64,000 nucleotides of DNA from Hydrogenophilus sp. (lineage in GTDB: Bacteria; Pseudomonadota; Gammaproteobacteria; Burkholderiales; Thiobacillaceae), in assembly GCA_020725265.1 (NCBI GenBank), contig DYFK01000005.1, positions 1 to 64,000 of the forward strand, given 5' to 3'. The position numbers and the translations under genes were made by a program. Shown here in pieces: positions 29,692-39,665 of the stretch; positions within the stretch are counted from its first letter, which is position 1; each line of letters begins with the position of its first letter. Below the pieces are notes generated by a model that made no database searches, had not been told where the DNA came from, and saw nothing but the letters and a program-made list of their open reading frames with translations.

Positions 29692-29718
29692 TGTATAAAA
29701 ACAACCGTTTTCTATACA
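29692..29718. promoter_or_regulatory. Dyad-symmetric operator-like element before fic
   Basis: TGTATAAAAAC (29692-29702) and GTTTTCTATACA (29707-29718) form an inverted repeat with one unpaired base, 24 bases before the fic start. The spacing and AT-richness suggest a regulator site overlapping a promoter for fic-hsdR. The Fic protein's own C-terminal winged-helix domain is a candidate ligand (inference). Confidence 0.5.
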
Positions 29719-29742
29719 CGTCGAACACCGGGGCGCACTGAT

Positions 29743-30816
29743 ATGCCGATCCTGCTGCCGCTGGAACACCTGGATGCTGGGCGCTTCGATACGCCGGCCA
29801 TCCTGAAAAAGCTGGCTGCCAGTAGCCGGGCGTTGGCGGAACTCAAAGGCATTGCCGCGTCGATTCCCAATCAGGGCATCCTGATCAACACGCTGGTGTT
29901 GCAGGAGGCCAAGGACAGTTCTGAAATTGAGAACATCGTCACCACCCATGACGAGCTGTTCAAGGACGATGTGTTGCCGGAGGCCTTTGCCAACCCGGCT
30001 GCCAAGGAGGTGTTGCGCTACCGGCAGGCCTTGCGCCTGGGTTTCGAGCAGGTGCGGGCCACAGGCCTGATCACGTCGAGTCATCTCATCGGCATTCAGG
30101 CGGAACTGGAGCGCAACAATGCCGGTTTTCGCAAACTTCCGGGCACGGCGCTGAAAGATGGGCGCGGCGAGACGGTCTATACCCCACCCCAGTCCCACGA
30201 TGAGATCGTGGCGTTGATGACCGATCTGGAACGCTTCATCAACGAGCCGGAGCGTTTTGCCGCCGATCCGCTGATCAAGATGGCGCTGATCCACCACCAG
30301 TTCGAGAGCATCCACCCGTTCTACGACGGCAACGGCCGCACCGGGCGCATCCTCAACGTGCTGTATCTGGTCAAGGAGGGATTGCTGGAGGTGCCGGTGT
30401 TGTACCTTTCCAGCCATATCGTGCGCACCAAGGCGGATTACTACCGCCTGCTGCAAACCGTGCGCGAGGACGACACCTGGGAAGACTGGGTGCTGTACCT
30501 GCTGGATGCCGTGGAGCAGACCGCCCGGCAGACCATCGTCACCATCCACGCCATCAAGGCGGCCCTGTTCGATTACAAGCACCGCATCCGCGCCGGGTAC
30601 AAGTTCTACAGCCAGGACTTGATCAACAACCTGTTCACCCACCCCTACACCAAGATCGACTTCGTGCAGCGGGATTTGAAGGTGTCGCGCCTGACGGCGA
30701 CCAAGTACCTGGATGCGCTGGCGGACGGCGGTTTTGTGCAGAAGGTGAAGGTCGGGCGCAGCAACTACTACATCAATCTGGCGCTGGACCAGATTCTGCG
30801 TGGAGCCGCTGCATGA
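29743..30816 (+). CDS. Fic family AMP-transferase with N-terminal inhibitory motif
   Basis: A 357-residue Fic/DOC protein expected to AMPylate a protein target. The complete catalytic motif [12 protein letters not shown] lies at 191-202. An N-terminal inhibitory motif SSEIEN (59-64, matching S/T-x-x-x-E-G/N) marks a class II self-inhibited Fic. The N-terminal DUF4172-like part ([24 protein letters not shown]) and a C-terminal winged-helix region ([22 protein letters not shown]) are typical of the SoFic type. It sits inside the restriction operon and overlaps hsdR by four bases. Start ATG 29743; an upstream in-frame ATG at 29677 is less likely. Confidence 0.92.
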   Translation: MPILLPLEHLDAGRFDTPAILKKLAASSRALAELKGIAASIPNQGILINTLVLQEAKDSSEIENIVTTHDELFKDDVLPEAFANPAAKEVLRYRQALRLGFEQVRATGLITSSHLIGIQAELERNNAGFRKLPGTALKDGRGETVYTPPQSHDEIVALMTDLERFINEPERFAADPLIKMALIHHQFESIHPFYDGNGRTGRILNVLYLVKEGLLEVPVLYLSSHIVRTKADYYRLLQTVREDDTWEDWVLYLLDAVEQTARQTIVTIHAIKAALFDYKHRIRAGYKFYSQDLINNLFTHPYTKIDFVQRDLKVSRLTATKYLDALADGGFVQKVKVGRSNYYINLALDQILRGAAA

Positions 30817-33800
30817 GCCTCATCGACGAAAACATGGCCGAACAAGCCGCCCTCGACTGGTTCGAGGAGCTGGGCTACGAGCGTGTTTTCGGTCCGGACA
30901 TCGCCCCGGATGGCTCCGAGCAGGAGCGGGAGAGCTACAAGCAGGTGGTGCTGGCCGACCGCCTCATGACGGCCCTGGCCCGGCTCAACCCCCACATCCC
31001 CGCCTCGGTTCTTGAAGATGCCGCCCGCCAGGTTATCCACGGCAACGCCGCCGGCCTGATGCAGGCCAACCGTCAGTTCCATCGCTGGCTGACCGATGGC
31101 GTGCCGGTGGAAATCAACAAGCAAGTGGGGGAAATGAGCGAGACCCTGGGCGACTTCGTGGCCCTCATCGACTTCGCCAACCCGGCCAACAACGAGTGGC
31201 TGGCGGTCAACCAATACTCCATCGAAGGTCCCAAGCACACCCGTCGCCCGGACATCGTGGTGTTCGTGAACGGCCTGCCCCTGGGTGTCATCGAGCTGAA
31301 GAACCCGGCCGACGAGAGCGCCGACATCTGGGCCGCCTTCAACCAGTTGCAGACCTACAAGGAGGACATCGCCGACCTGTTCGTGTTCAACGAGGTGCTG
31401 GCGATATCCGATTACACCCTGGCCCGCGTGGGCTCCCTCTCCGCTGACCAGGAACGCTTTTCGACCTGGCGCACCATCGACGGCGTGACCCTCGACCCGC
31501 TGGGCGAACTGCAACAGTTGGAAACTCTGATCCGGGGCCTGTTCCGCAAGGACTTCTTCCTCGACTACCTGCGCTACTTCGTTCTGTTCGAGGGGGATGG
31601 CAAAAGCGGCGGCATCGTCAAGAAAATTGCCGGCTATCACCAGTTCCACGCCGTGCGCGCCGTGGTGCAGAGCGTCATCCAGGCGAGCCGGCCCGGCGGA
31701 AACCGAAAGGGTGGTGTGGTCTGGCATACCCAGGGTTCCGGCAAGAGCATCGAGATGACCTGCCTGGCTGGCCACCTGATGACCGCGCCGGAGATGAACA
31801 ACCCGACCATCGTGGTGGTGACCGACCGCAACGACCTGGACGGCCAGTTGTTCGAGACCTTCGCCGGGGCGGCCGAACTGCTGCGGGAAACCCCGGCCCG
31901 CGCCGAGACCCGGCCCGACCTTAGGGCCAAGCTGGCCAACCGGCCCTCGGGTGGCATCGTTTTCACCACCATCCAGAAGTTCGCCCCCTTCGAGGACGAG
32001 GACGGCTACCCGCTGCTTTCCGACCGGGAGAACATCGTCGTCATCTGCGACGAGGCCCACCGTTCCCAATATGGGTTCAGCGCCCGGCTACCCGGCCTGG
32101 AGGATGCGGCCGGCATGATGAGCACGGTGCTCAAGACCGGGGTGCGTTACGGCTATGCCCACTACCTGCGCGAGGCCCTGCCCAACGCCACCTTCGTGGC
32201 CTTCACCGGCACGCCGATTTCCAGCGAGGACAAGGACACCCGCGCCGTGTTCGGCGAATACGTCCACATCTACGACATCGAGCAGGCGGTGAAGGATGGG
32301 GCCACGGTGCCCATCTACTACGAGAGCCGTCTTGCCAAGCTGGAACTGAAGGACGAAGAGACGCCCCACATCGACGAGGAAGTCGATGAGCTCACCGAGG
32401 ACGAGGAGGAATCCGCCAAGGCCCTGACCTTGCGCCGCTGGGCGGCCCTGGAGAAGGTGGTCGGGGCGCCTCCACGTATCCAGATGGTGGCCAAGGACCT
32501 GGTGGCCCACTTCGAGAACCGCCTGGCCGCCATGGATGGCAAGGCCATGGTGGTGGCCATGAGCCGGGAGATATGCGTCCACCTCTATAACGCCATCGTC
32601 GCCCTGCGTCCTGAGTGGCACGATGAAGACCCTGAGAAGGGCGCCATCAAGGTGGTGATGACCGGCTCCGCCTCGGACAAGGCCTTGCTCAAGCCCCACA
32701 TCTACAGCGGCGACACCAAGAAGCGCCTGGAGAAGCGCTTCAAGGACCCCACCGACACGCTCAAACTGGTCATCGTGCGGGATATGTGGCTCACCGGTTT
32801 CGACGCCCCCTGCGCCCACACCATGTATGTGGACAAGCCCATGCGCGGCCACAACCTCATGCAAGCCATCGCCCGTGTGAACCGGGTCTTCAAGGACAAG
32901 CCGGGCGGCCTGGTGGTGGACTACATCGGCATCGCCACCGAACTGAAGCATGCCCTGGTGGAATACACCAACTCCAAGGGCAAGGGCCGCCCCACCATCC
33001 AGGCGGAAGAGGCGCTGGAAATCCTGGAAGAGAAGGTCGGCATCCTGCGGGCCATGCTGCATGGCTTCGACTACGCCCCGTTCCGCACCAAGGCTTTGGT
33101 GCTGCTGGCTGGCGCCTGCAACCACATCCTCGGCCAGGACGACGGCAAGAAGCGCTTCGCCGACCAGGTGCTCGCCGCCAGCAAGGCCTTCGCCCTCTGC
33201 TGCACCCTGGACGCGGCCCTGGAGTTCCGGGATGAGCTGGCCTTCTTCCAGGCCATCAAGTCGGCCCTGACCAAGCACGGCATCCAGGACAAGAAGCTCT
33301 CAGACGAGGCCAAGGAACACGCCCTACGGCAAATCATCTCCGGAGCGCTGGTGTCCGATGAGGTCATCGACATCTTCGCCACGGCGGGCCTCAATAAGCC
33401 CAACATCGGCATCCTCACCGACGAGTTCCTGGACGACGTGAAGCACATGGAACACTGCAACCTGGCGGTGGAGCTGCTGGAACGTTTGCTCAAGGACGAC
33501 ATCAAGAGCCGCTTCGCCACCAACGTGGTGCAAAGCGCCAAGTTCTCCGACCTGCTGCAAGCCTCACTGACCCGCTATCGCAACCGGGCCATTGAGACCG
33601 CCCAGGTCATCGAGGAACTCATTGCCATGGCCAAGTCGTTCAATGAGGCGGCCCGGCGAGGTGATGAACTGGGGCTCACACCGGAGGAGCTGGCCTTCTA
33701 CGATGCCCTGGAGACCAACGAGGCGTCAGTCAGGCAACTTGGTGATGCGGCCCTCAAGGAAATCGCACGCCAGCTCACCGACTACCTGCGCAAGAACCTG

Positions 33801-33962
33801 TCCGTGGACTGGTCGGTACGTGAGACCGTGCGCGCCAGGATGCGCGCCCAAATCAAGCTCATCCTGAAGCGGCACAAATACCCGCCGGACCTGGAGGCCC
33901 GCGCCATTGAGTTGGTGCTAAAGCAGGCGGAGGCGTTGTCGGAAGAGTGGATGGGGGCTTAG
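30813..33962 (+). CDS. hsdR: Type I restriction endonuclease/translocase subunit HsdR
   Basis: A 1049-residue motor and nuclease. The N-terminal PD-(D/E)xK nuclease core shows [11 protein letters not shown] (Pro146-Asp147) and VIELKNP (161-163). SF2 helicase motifs follow: Walker A TQGSGKS (306-312), DEAH at 413-416, FTGTPIS, and a C-terminal RecA-like lobe with [15 protein letters not shown] and [10 protein letters not shown]. All catalytic motifs appear intact. It is translationally coupled to fic (ATGA). Confidence 0.97.
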   Translation: MSLIDENMAEQAALDWFEELGYERVFGPDIAPDGSEQERESYKQVVLADRLMTALARLNPHIPASVLEDAARQVIHGNAAGLMQANRQFHRWLTDGVPVEINKQVGEMSETLGDFVALIDFANPANNEWLAVNQYSIEGPKHTRRPDIVVFVNGLPLGVIELKNPADESADIWAAFNQLQTYKEDIADLFVFNEVLAISDYTLARVGSLSADQERFSTWRTIDGVTLDPLGELQQLETLIRGLFRKDFFLDYLRYFVLFEGDGKSGGIVKKIAGYHQFHAVRAVVQSVIQASRPGGNRKGGVVWHTQGSGKSIEMTCLAGHLMTAPEMNNPTIVVVTDRNDLDGQLFETFAGAAELLRETPARAETRPDLRAKLANRPSGGIVFTTIQKFAPFEDEDGYPLLSDRENIVVICDEAHRSQYGFSARLPGLEDAAGMMSTVLKTGVRYGYAHYLREALPNATFVAFTGTPISSEDKDTRAVFGEYVHIYDIEQAVKDGATVPIYYESRLAKLELKDEETPHIDEEVDELTEDEEESAKALTLRRWAALEKVVGAPPRIQMVAKDLVAHFENRLAAMDGKAMVVAMSREICVHLYNAIVALRPEWHDEDPEKGAIKVVMTGSASDKALLKPHIYSGDTKKRLEKRFKDPTDTLKLVIVRDMWLTGFDAPCAHTMYVDKPMRGHNLMQAIARVNRVFKDKPGGLVVDYIGIATELKHALVEYTNSKGKGRPTIQAEEALEILEEKVGILRAMLHGFDYAPFRTKALVLLAGACNHILGQDDGKKRFADQVLAASKAFALCCTLDAALEFRDELAFFQAIKSALTKHGIQDKKLSDEAKEHALRQIISGALVSDEVIDIFATAGLNKPNIGILTDEFLDDVKHMEHCNLAVELLERLLKDDIKSRFATNVVQSAKFSDLLQASLTRYRNRAIETAQVIEELIAMAKSFNEAARRGDELGLTPEELAFYDALETNEASVRQLGDAALKEIARQLTDYLRKNLSVDWSVRETVRARMRAQIKLILKRHKYPPDLEARAIELVLKQAEALSEEWMGA

Positions 33963-34055
33963 ATGCCTGGCCACGGCTTCGACCGTTTCATTGGCATCGA
34001 CTATTCCGGGGCACAAATACTGGGGTGGTTCATGCCGGAAAATAGCAGTCGATAG
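33963..34055 (+). pseudogene. N-terminal remnant of a DUF429-like gene
   Basis: A 30-codon frame beginning immediately after the hsdR stop codon: MPGHGFDRFIGIDYSGAQ then divergent codons and a stop. F-I-G-I-D-Y-S-G-A resembles the first beta strand of RNase-H-like DUF429 proteins, which run to about 200-300 residues. Everything after about codon 18 is missing. Probably a gene cut off when the qat module was inserted. The family match rests on a short motif. Confidence 0.45.
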
Positions 34056-34067
34056 GGAGATAAGTAG

Positions 34068-35915
34068 ATGTGGTCTGACAATGAGACAACCGTTGACTAT
34101 TTGAACTTCGGAATCGTCGCAGACGCCTGCGCAAAGCTTCTGCAGCAAGCCGGCGGTACACCTATTTCAGTTGGGGTTTCAGGCGGCTGGGGCGCAGGTA
34201 AGACCTCGTTGGTTCGGATGATTGAGGCAAGGTTGAAGCAGGCTGCGACTCCCGATGAGAATACGTACATTGTTGTCACCTTCAATCCTTGGCTTTATCA
34301 AGATTTCGAGGGCGCGCGCAGTGCACTCTTGCAGCTTGTGGGGGATGAAGTACTACGCCTTTCATCCGAAAACGAGACCCTCTTCAAGAAGGCAAAGCAA
34401 CTCCTCAAACGCATTAACCTATTTCGCCTGGCCCAACTTGGGGGTGAGGCCGCAGCCACCCTGTACACGGGGGCGCCTGTGGGGGCGATTGGTGAGGCGA
34501 TGTTCAAGGTCGGCGGCTTCTTCGGGCTAGGCTACGGCGACAATGATGAAGCTGACACCAGCAAGGTCGATAATCTTCTTAAGCCGGCCGAACCTGTGTC
34601 CCTGCCCAACGAGATTCAAGCTTTCCGAAACGCTCTTGAGGAGCTCCTACAGGAACTGAAAGTCACGCTGGTCGTGTTCGTCGATGACCTTGACCGCTGC
34701 CTACCCAAGACGGCAATTTCGACCCTGGAGTCTATTCGCCTCCTCCTTTTCTTGAAGCGGAGTGCGTTTGTCGTTGCGGCTGACAATGAGTTCATTCGCA
34801 ACGCTGTGCGCGTGCATTTCGAGGGCGCGCACATATCGAGCGACGTTGCTACCAACTACTTCGACAAGCTCATCCAGGTCCCGCTACACGTTCCCCGTCT
34901 TGGCGTTAATGAGGCGAAGGCATACCTGGCACTTCTGTTGATGGAGCGTGCGCATACCGACGGGCACTTCGAAGATATTCGTTTCGAGAACGCATTGAAG
35001 ATGATTCCCGAACGTTTGCAAGCAAGTTGGCGGGGCGATGCTGTCACCACTGAGTTCTTGCAGAGTTTGGTGGGACTTGGTGACAAGCACATGATTGAGC
35101 TCATGGAGCTGGCTGAAGGGCTAGCACCCCTGCTCACCCAGTCGAGCGCAGTCAACGCCAATCCACGCCTTATGAAGCGTTTCCTGAACACGGTATATCT
35201 TCGGTCTGCGCTTGCAGAGCCACAAGGAATCGAACTAGACATTCCAGCGTTGGCAAAATGGCATCTCGTCGAGCGCTGCAACGAAGTATTGGCAAATGCT
35301 CTCGCGTCTCTAGTAACGTCAGCATCGGATGGACGAGTAGATGTACTCCGAACAGCCGAGATGGTCGCCGCTGATGCTGAGAAGCCACCACTTCCTGAGC
35401 CCTTCAAGGAAGACACCTTCACACGTGAGTGGTTGCAGCTTCATCCTGCATTGGGCGAAATGGACCTGCGACCTCTTCTTCATTTGAGTAGAGATACTGC
35501 GACTCGCGATTTCGGTGCCGATGATATGACGCCTGAAGGGCGCGACCTGCGTGATGCTCTTGTGAGTGCTACAAATTCCAATGTTCCTCTCACCCAGGCC
35601 ATCACCGCAGCGGGAGCACATCAAGCCGGAATGGCTATGGTTCGAGCTTGGCAGCTGAAAGCATCGAAGCGAACTTGGCGAGTTGGCGAGGACGTAGTTC
35701 CTCTGATTGAGCCGTGTAAGGTCTTTCCAGAGTTAGGTGTGAAGGCTGCTTCGCTCTTGGAGCAAGCGCCGGTGGCCGAAGTGGGCCCAGGAATCATCCC
35801 GCAGCTTTATGAGCAGTCATGGGCGCGTACGGTCCTTGAAAAATGGAATGACACCCCCTCACTCAGCAAGACAACCAAATCGGCCATCCAGCAGGCTAAG
35901 AAGGGGGGGCGCTGA
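34068..35915 (+). CDS. qatA: QatA: KAP-family P-loop ATPase of the Qat defence system
   Basis: A 615-residue KAP NTPase. Walker A is GGWGAGKTS (39-47) and Walker B is VVFVDDLDR (202-210), both in the arrangement typical of KAP proteins, with a hydrophobic patch between them (near 125-155). It is the first gene of a four-gene run ATPase / unknown / QueC-like / TatD-like that matches the experimentally known Qat anti-phage system. A GGGAG site lies upstream. Base composition is clearly more AT-rich than host genes, indicating horizontal acquisition. The stop overlaps the qatB ATG by one base. Confidence 0.92.
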   Translation: MWSDNETTVDYLNFGIVADACAKLLQQAGGTPISVGVSGGWGAGKTSLVRMIEARLKQAATPDENTYIVVTFNPWLYQDFEGARSALLQLVGDEVLRLSSENETLFKKAKQLLKRINLFRLAQLGGEAAATLYTGAPVGAIGEAMFKVGGFFGLGYGDNDEADTSKVDNLLKPAEPVSLPNEIQAFRNALEELLQELKVTLVVFVDDLDRCLPKTAISTLESIRLLLFLKRSAFVVAADNEFIRNAVRVHFEGAHISSDVATNYFDKLIQVPLHVPRLGVNEAKAYLALLLMERAHTDGHFEDIRFENALKMIPERLQASWRGDAVTTEFLQSLVGLGDKHMIELMELAEGLAPLLTQSSAVNANPRLMKRFLNTVYLRSALAEPQGIELDIPALAKWHLVERCNEVLANALASLVTSASDGRVDVLRTAEMVAADAEKPPLPEPFKEDTFTREWLQLHPALGEMDLRPLLHLSRDTATRDFGADDMTPEGRDLRDALVSATNSNVPLTQAITAAGAHQAGMAMVRAWQLKASKRTWRVGEDVVPLIEPCKVFPELGVKAASLLEQAPVAEVGPGIIPQLYEQSWARTVLEKWNDTPSLSKTTKSAIQQAKKGGR

Positions 35916-36769
35916 TGGGCACTTCTACGTCATGCTCAGGCGGTAAAGCCGGGTCACCATTTGACCCGGAGTGGTTGTCAATGGGAACGCACGATAACAG
36001 TTTGGACGCCGGGAGCAGTGATGCTACAGGCGATGGCCAAAATGGCACGGATGGTGCTGATGAAAATGATGGTCAATCTGACACTCATGCGGAATCGTTA
36101 GCTTTCCCGGTTTTTGCTCCTACCCGGAGGTTCGCTGATGCGCGTACAAAAATGTCTGCGTATCTCTCGGGTGGCGAACGTGACTCACTCCGCTCTGCAG
36201 CGAAGAGTATGGTCAACAAGGGGATGGGTGGTCCTCGACGTGCGGCATCGACCATGCGCCGCACAGCGCAAGGTGCTGCAGCACTCGGGCAATTCTTGGT
36301 CTCCGCTCGCGATGGTTCAGACCCACGAGTTGTTGAATGGGTAGAGCATGTAAGACAAGCGAATCTTTCCGCAAACGACCTCATCCTTGAACTGGTCAAG
36401 GAGGTCATGCCAGATACTGGGAGCATAGATGAGGAATCGCTGCGAAACGCTGCCGCCGAAGCGCTTGGACAGTTTTATGAGCAAAACCCTGATATTGATT
36501 TCTTTACCCTCACGGACCTGCAAATCCATGACGTGATGGCTATAACGATTGCCAATGAGGTCTGTAACCGGATGGACCTTCAGTTGGGACAGATGTACGA
36601 GCGGCTCAAGTACGACCCGCGACAGATACAGCTGTATCGGAAGGATATAAGGGAGTATGTGCAGTCTGAGCTTTGCGTCGTGATGGGGAGGCATGGTGGG
36701 GTAGGCCTAAACCCACAACGTCTCGCACATGAAGTGCTTCAATCCGCGTTAGAGGTATTTGCAGCATGA
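35915..36769 (+). CDS. qatB: QatB: second component of the Qat defence system
   Basis: A 284-residue protein with no enzymatic motif I can see. A low-complexity Gly/Asp/Asn-rich start (residues 1-60) is followed by a mostly helical domain (TRRFADARTKMSAYLSGGERDSLRSAAKSMVNKGMGG, a RRTAQGAAALGQFL region, and a C-terminal KYDPRQIQLYRKDIREYVQ). Identification comes from position between qatA and qatC with stop/start overlaps on both sides. Biochemical role unknown. Confidence 0.88.
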   Translation: MGTSTSCSGGKAGSPFDPEWLSMGTHDNSLDAGSSDATGDGQNGTDGADENDGQSDTHAESLAFPVFAPTRRFADARTKMSAYLSGGERDSLRSAAKSMVNKGMGGPRRAASTMRRTAQGAAALGQFLVSARDGSDPRVVEWVEHVRQANLSANDLILELVKEVMPDTGSIDEESLRNAAAEALGQFYEQNPDIDFFTLTDLQIHDVMAITIANEVCNRMDLQLGQMYERLKYDPRQIQLYRKDIREYVQSELCVVMGRHGGVGLNPQRLAHEVLQSALEVFAA

Positions 36770-38031
36770 TGAAGGTTCTTTGCACGTCGGTCGAGCGGCT
36801 ACCTGCCACATTGGCAGAAGGTGAGTATGCCTTCACACTGTTCAAGAGTGCCAAGCGCACCGGCGTCGGGACGATTGCCAAGGGATGGCGGGGAAAACTC
36901 AAGCAAAAGGGGGTTGCTCCTAGCGCCCAAGCTTGGGACTTTATTCAGTTCTGCTTGTCAGTTTGTGCTGCTGATTTGGTCTGCTTGCGAAGCGCTAGTG
37001 CGGATGGCTGGACGCGGACTATCGAGCTCACTATCGGCCTCCATGAACCACTTTTCTGGGCGCCGTGGAAGCTTCATGCCGAGGCAATGCTCAAGGTTTT
37101 AACGGGCGATTATTGGACGCTTCACTTCGTTGACGGAGGTGTGTCTCCACCTGACGGGAAGCCACAGACGCTTGATTGTGATTGCATCTCTTTGCTTTCT
37201 GGCGGCCTCGACAGCCTCATCGGCGGTATTAATCTCATCTCGCAGGGGCGTAAACCCTTGCTGGTCTCCCAACTCGCGCACGAAGATTCCGAGCGGCAGC
37301 GAAGTTTTGCAGATGCACTAGGTGGCGGTGCGACGCATATTCAATGGAGTCACGGTATTAGTTTCAGCGGCGTTCGTGAGCCTTCAACTCGTGGTCGTTC
37401 ACTGGCGTTTTACGGATTTTCTGTAATTGCAGCCTCAAGGATTGCAGGTTCTCCAGTTCAAGTATTCATTCCGGAAAACGGTTTCATATGTGTCAATCCG
37501 CCGCTGGTGCCTGGGCGGGTTTCCAGCCTAAGCACGCGTACGACCCACCCTATGTTTATTGGGATGCTTCAGGAACTGCTCAGCGGCCTTGGGTTGCCAA
37601 TTCGGCTCGAGTTGCCCTATCGCTACAAAACGAAGGGGCAGATGATGCAGGAATGTGCGGACCAGGCTTTGCTTACTACTTGGGCGGCGCATTCAACCAG
37701 CTGTGGGAGATTTCGAACCAATAAGCGCAAGCACTGCGGTCGTTGTGTTCCATGCATGATTCGCAAGGGCGCATTCTTGGCATGGGGGCCTGGCAAAGAT
37801 ACTACACAGTACGTGCACCAATCGCTTTCAGGCTCGGATAAGTCGAGCGGTCCAGACGACCCAATGGCTGCTGCGCTCGCTGTCCTGATGGTTCGTACGG
37901 AAGGGCTAGACCGGTTCCTCGGGGCTACATTGGCATTCGCTCCTCCTAGCGAGCGTCTTGCATACAGACAAGTGCTTCTTTCTGGAATGAGTGAACTTGA
38001 GGCGCTGCTTCAGGTAGATGGACTGCTGTGA
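36766..38031 (+). CDS. qatC: QatC: QueC-like ATP-pyrophosphatase of the Qat defence system
   Basis: A 421-residue protein whose middle part resembles QueC, the preQ0 synthase. The PP-loop is LLSGGLDSLIGGI (SGGLDS 145-150) and the zinc-type cysteine cluster is in CGRFRTNKRKHCGRCVPC. The ~135-residue N-terminal extension is absent from housekeeping QueC. This suggests a deazapurine or nitrile-type chemistry on a protein or nucleotide substrate; the defence substrate is inferred only. Overlaps qatB by four bases. ATG at 36769 is an alternative start. Confidence 0.92.
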   Translation: MMKVLCTSVERLPATLAEGEYAFTLFKSAKRTGVGTIAKGWRGKLKQKGVAPSAQAWDFIQFCLSVCAADLVCLRSASADGWTRTIELTIGLHEPLFWAPWKLHAEAMLKVLTGDYWTLHFVDGGVSPPDGKPQTLDCDCISLLSGGLDSLIGGINLISQGRKPLLVSQLAHEDSERQRSFADALGGGATHIQWSHGISFSGVREPSTRGRSLAFYGFSVIAASRIAGSPVQVFIPENGFICVNPPLVPGRVSSLSTRTTHPMFIGMLQELLSGLGLPIRLELPYRYKTKGQMMQECADQALLTTWAAHSTSCGRFRTNKRKHCGRCVPCMIRKGAFLAWGPGKDTTQYVHQSLSGSDKSSGPDDPMAAALAVLMVRTEGLDRFLGATLAFAPPSERLAYRQVLLSGMSELEALLQVDGLL

Positions 38032-38768
38032 TGGATTTTCACTGTCACCTTGACCTGTATCCGGAGGCTAGGGAGGTCTACAAGGAGGCATCTAAACGCA
38101 ACGTATTCACTTGGTTGGTGACTACGAGCCCAAGGGCATTTGCAGCTAATCAGCGAGTACTGGAAGCGTCGCCAACTGTTCTCATTACGCCGGGACTTCA
38201 TCCGGAGATTGCTCATGAGAGGGCTTCGGAGCTTGGGCTCTTGCTGGAGCAGATTGCGGCGGTGTGTGCAGTCGGTGAAGTGGGCCTCGACGGGTCGCCT
38301 CGGTTCAAACCCTACTATGAAATTCAACGTGACATCTTCAGTGCCATCGTCGCACGCTGTGCGGAATTGGGTGGGCGCACCCTCAACATTCATTCGCGCC
38401 GGGCAGTTAGGGATGTTTTGGATGAGTTGCGTCAACATCCTGGGTTTGGAATAGCAGTCTTACATTGGTTCTCTGGCACTCAGGCGGAACTTCGTGCTGC
38501 CGACGCTCAAGGTTGCTGGTTCAGCGTCGGGCCAGTGATGCTCGAGTCCGCCGGTGGTCGCGCGTTGGCAGCAAGAATGCCTCGCGACAGAGTTGTACCT
38601 GAAAGCGATGGTCCGTTCGCCAAAATAGCTGGGAAACCCATCATGCCGTGGAGCGCGAATCAGACGGCGATAAAACTGAGTGTCTTATGGGAAATATCTG
38701 TTGAGGAAGCGACTCAGCTCCTTCGGAGGAATGGGGAGCGGTTGTTGATGTTGATGAAGTGCCATTAA
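38031..38768 (+). CDS. qatD: QatD: TatD-like metal-dependent hydrolase of the Qat defence system
   Basis: A 245-residue TIM-barrel hydrolase of the TatD DNase family. Metal ligands can be followed: FHCHLD (H-x-H at residues 3-5), GEVGLDG, NIHSRRA, VLHWFSG and VPESDGPFA. It is the last of the four qat genes. GTG at 38028 could also initiate, just ahead of the ATG, and either would be coupled to the qatC stop. Confidence 0.92.
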   Translation: MDFHCHLDLYPEAREVYKEASKRNVFTWLVTTSPRAFAANQRVLEASPTVLITPGLHPEIAHERASELGLLLEQIAAVCAVGEVGLDGSPRFKPYYEIQRDIFSAIVARCAELGGRTLNIHSRRAVRDVLDELRQHPGFGIAVLHWFSGTQAELRAADAQGCWFSVGPVMLESAGGRALAARMPRDRVVPESDGPFAKIAGKPIMPWSANQTAIKLSVLWEISVEEATQLLRRNGERLLMLMKCH

Positions 38769-38854
38769 TGGGCCGGCAAGGGGCTGTTGCCGCCTGGAGG
38801 CGAGGCAGATGCCCCTGAGACCGACTGAACAAAACAACAAAAGGAGGTAACACG

Positions 38855-39562
38855 ATGTCCCTGACATCCCTGCTGAAAGGCGTTGTCGGCGAGGCCATGG
38901 GGAGCCTGGCGGGCAAGCTGTTCCTGGACAAAGAGACCTATCGCTCCATCAACAACGTCACACTGAACACCAGCAACGGCACGACCCAAATCGACCACGT
39001 CATCGCCTCTCGCTACGGCATTTTCGTGGTCGAGACGAAGAACTACCAAGGGTGGATTTTCGGGGGCGAGAAACAGGCCGAATGGACGCAATCCCTGCCT
39101 GGTGGCAAGAAGTTCAAGTTCCAGAATCCGCTGCGCCAGAACTACCGGCACATCAAGGCGCTATCGGAGTTTCTGGGCCTGCCGGAAGACAAGTTCCACT
39201 CCGTGGTGATGTTCTGGGGTGAGAGCGAGTTCAAGACCGAGATGCCGGCCAACGTGATGTCCAAGGGCTATGCCACCTACATCAAGGGCAAGACCGACGT
39301 GCTGTTCAGCGACGAGGAAGTCGGGCAACTGGTCGAGGCCCTACAGACTGGCCGATTGCCCACGGGGCTCTTCAAAGGACTGGAGACACGGCGCCAACAC
39401 CTGGACTCGTTGAAGGAGCGCCACGAGAGCACGACCCGCTGCCCGAAGTGCGGGGCCAACCTGGTGGAACGTCTGGTGAAGTCCGGCGAGCGGGCGGGGC
39501 AGAAGTTTCTGGGGTGCTCGGCGTTTCCGAAGTGTCGGTATACAAAATCGGTACTCAGTTAG
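38855..39562 (+). CDS. NERD-domain protein with C-terminal topoisomerase-type zinc ribbon
   Basis: A 235-residue protein. The N-terminal NERD nuclease-related domain shows TYRSINNVTLNTSNGTTQIDHV then FVVETKNYQGWIFGGEK, preserving a D...E-x-K pattern. The C-terminal zinc finger is CPKCGANLVERLVKSGERAGQKFLGCSAFPKCRYT, as in DNA topoisomerase I. It is likely a DNA-binding nuclease-like defence or repair gene. An excellent AAAGGAGG site lies seven bases before the ATG. Last gene of the island. Confidence 0.85.
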   Translation: MSLTSLLKGVVGEAMGSLAGKLFLDKETYRSINNVTLNTSNGTTQIDHVIASRYGIFVVETKNYQGWIFGGEKQAEWTQSLPGGKKFKFQNPLRQNYRHIKALSEFLGLPEDKFHSVVMFWGESEFKTEMPANVMSKGYATYIKGKTDVLFSDEEVGQLVEALQTGRLPTGLFKGLETRRQHLDSLKERHESTTRCPKCGANLVERLVKSGERAGQKFLGCSAFPKCRYTKSVLS

Positions 39563-39665
39563 GAGGGAACACCCCAATGCTCCCATCGGGTCCCACTGAG
39601 TCCCAGAATCCCGACGAGTTGGTGAAATATTGGTGAAATGACGGGAGAACGACCATTTTTGAGTC

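Noticed and set aside
34068-38768. QueC/TatD genes as queuosine biosynthesis and DNA repair housekeeping genes
   Set aside because: The fixed four-gene coupled order with a KAP ATPase, the N-terminal extension of the QueC-like protein and the AT-rich composition indicate a Qat defence module.
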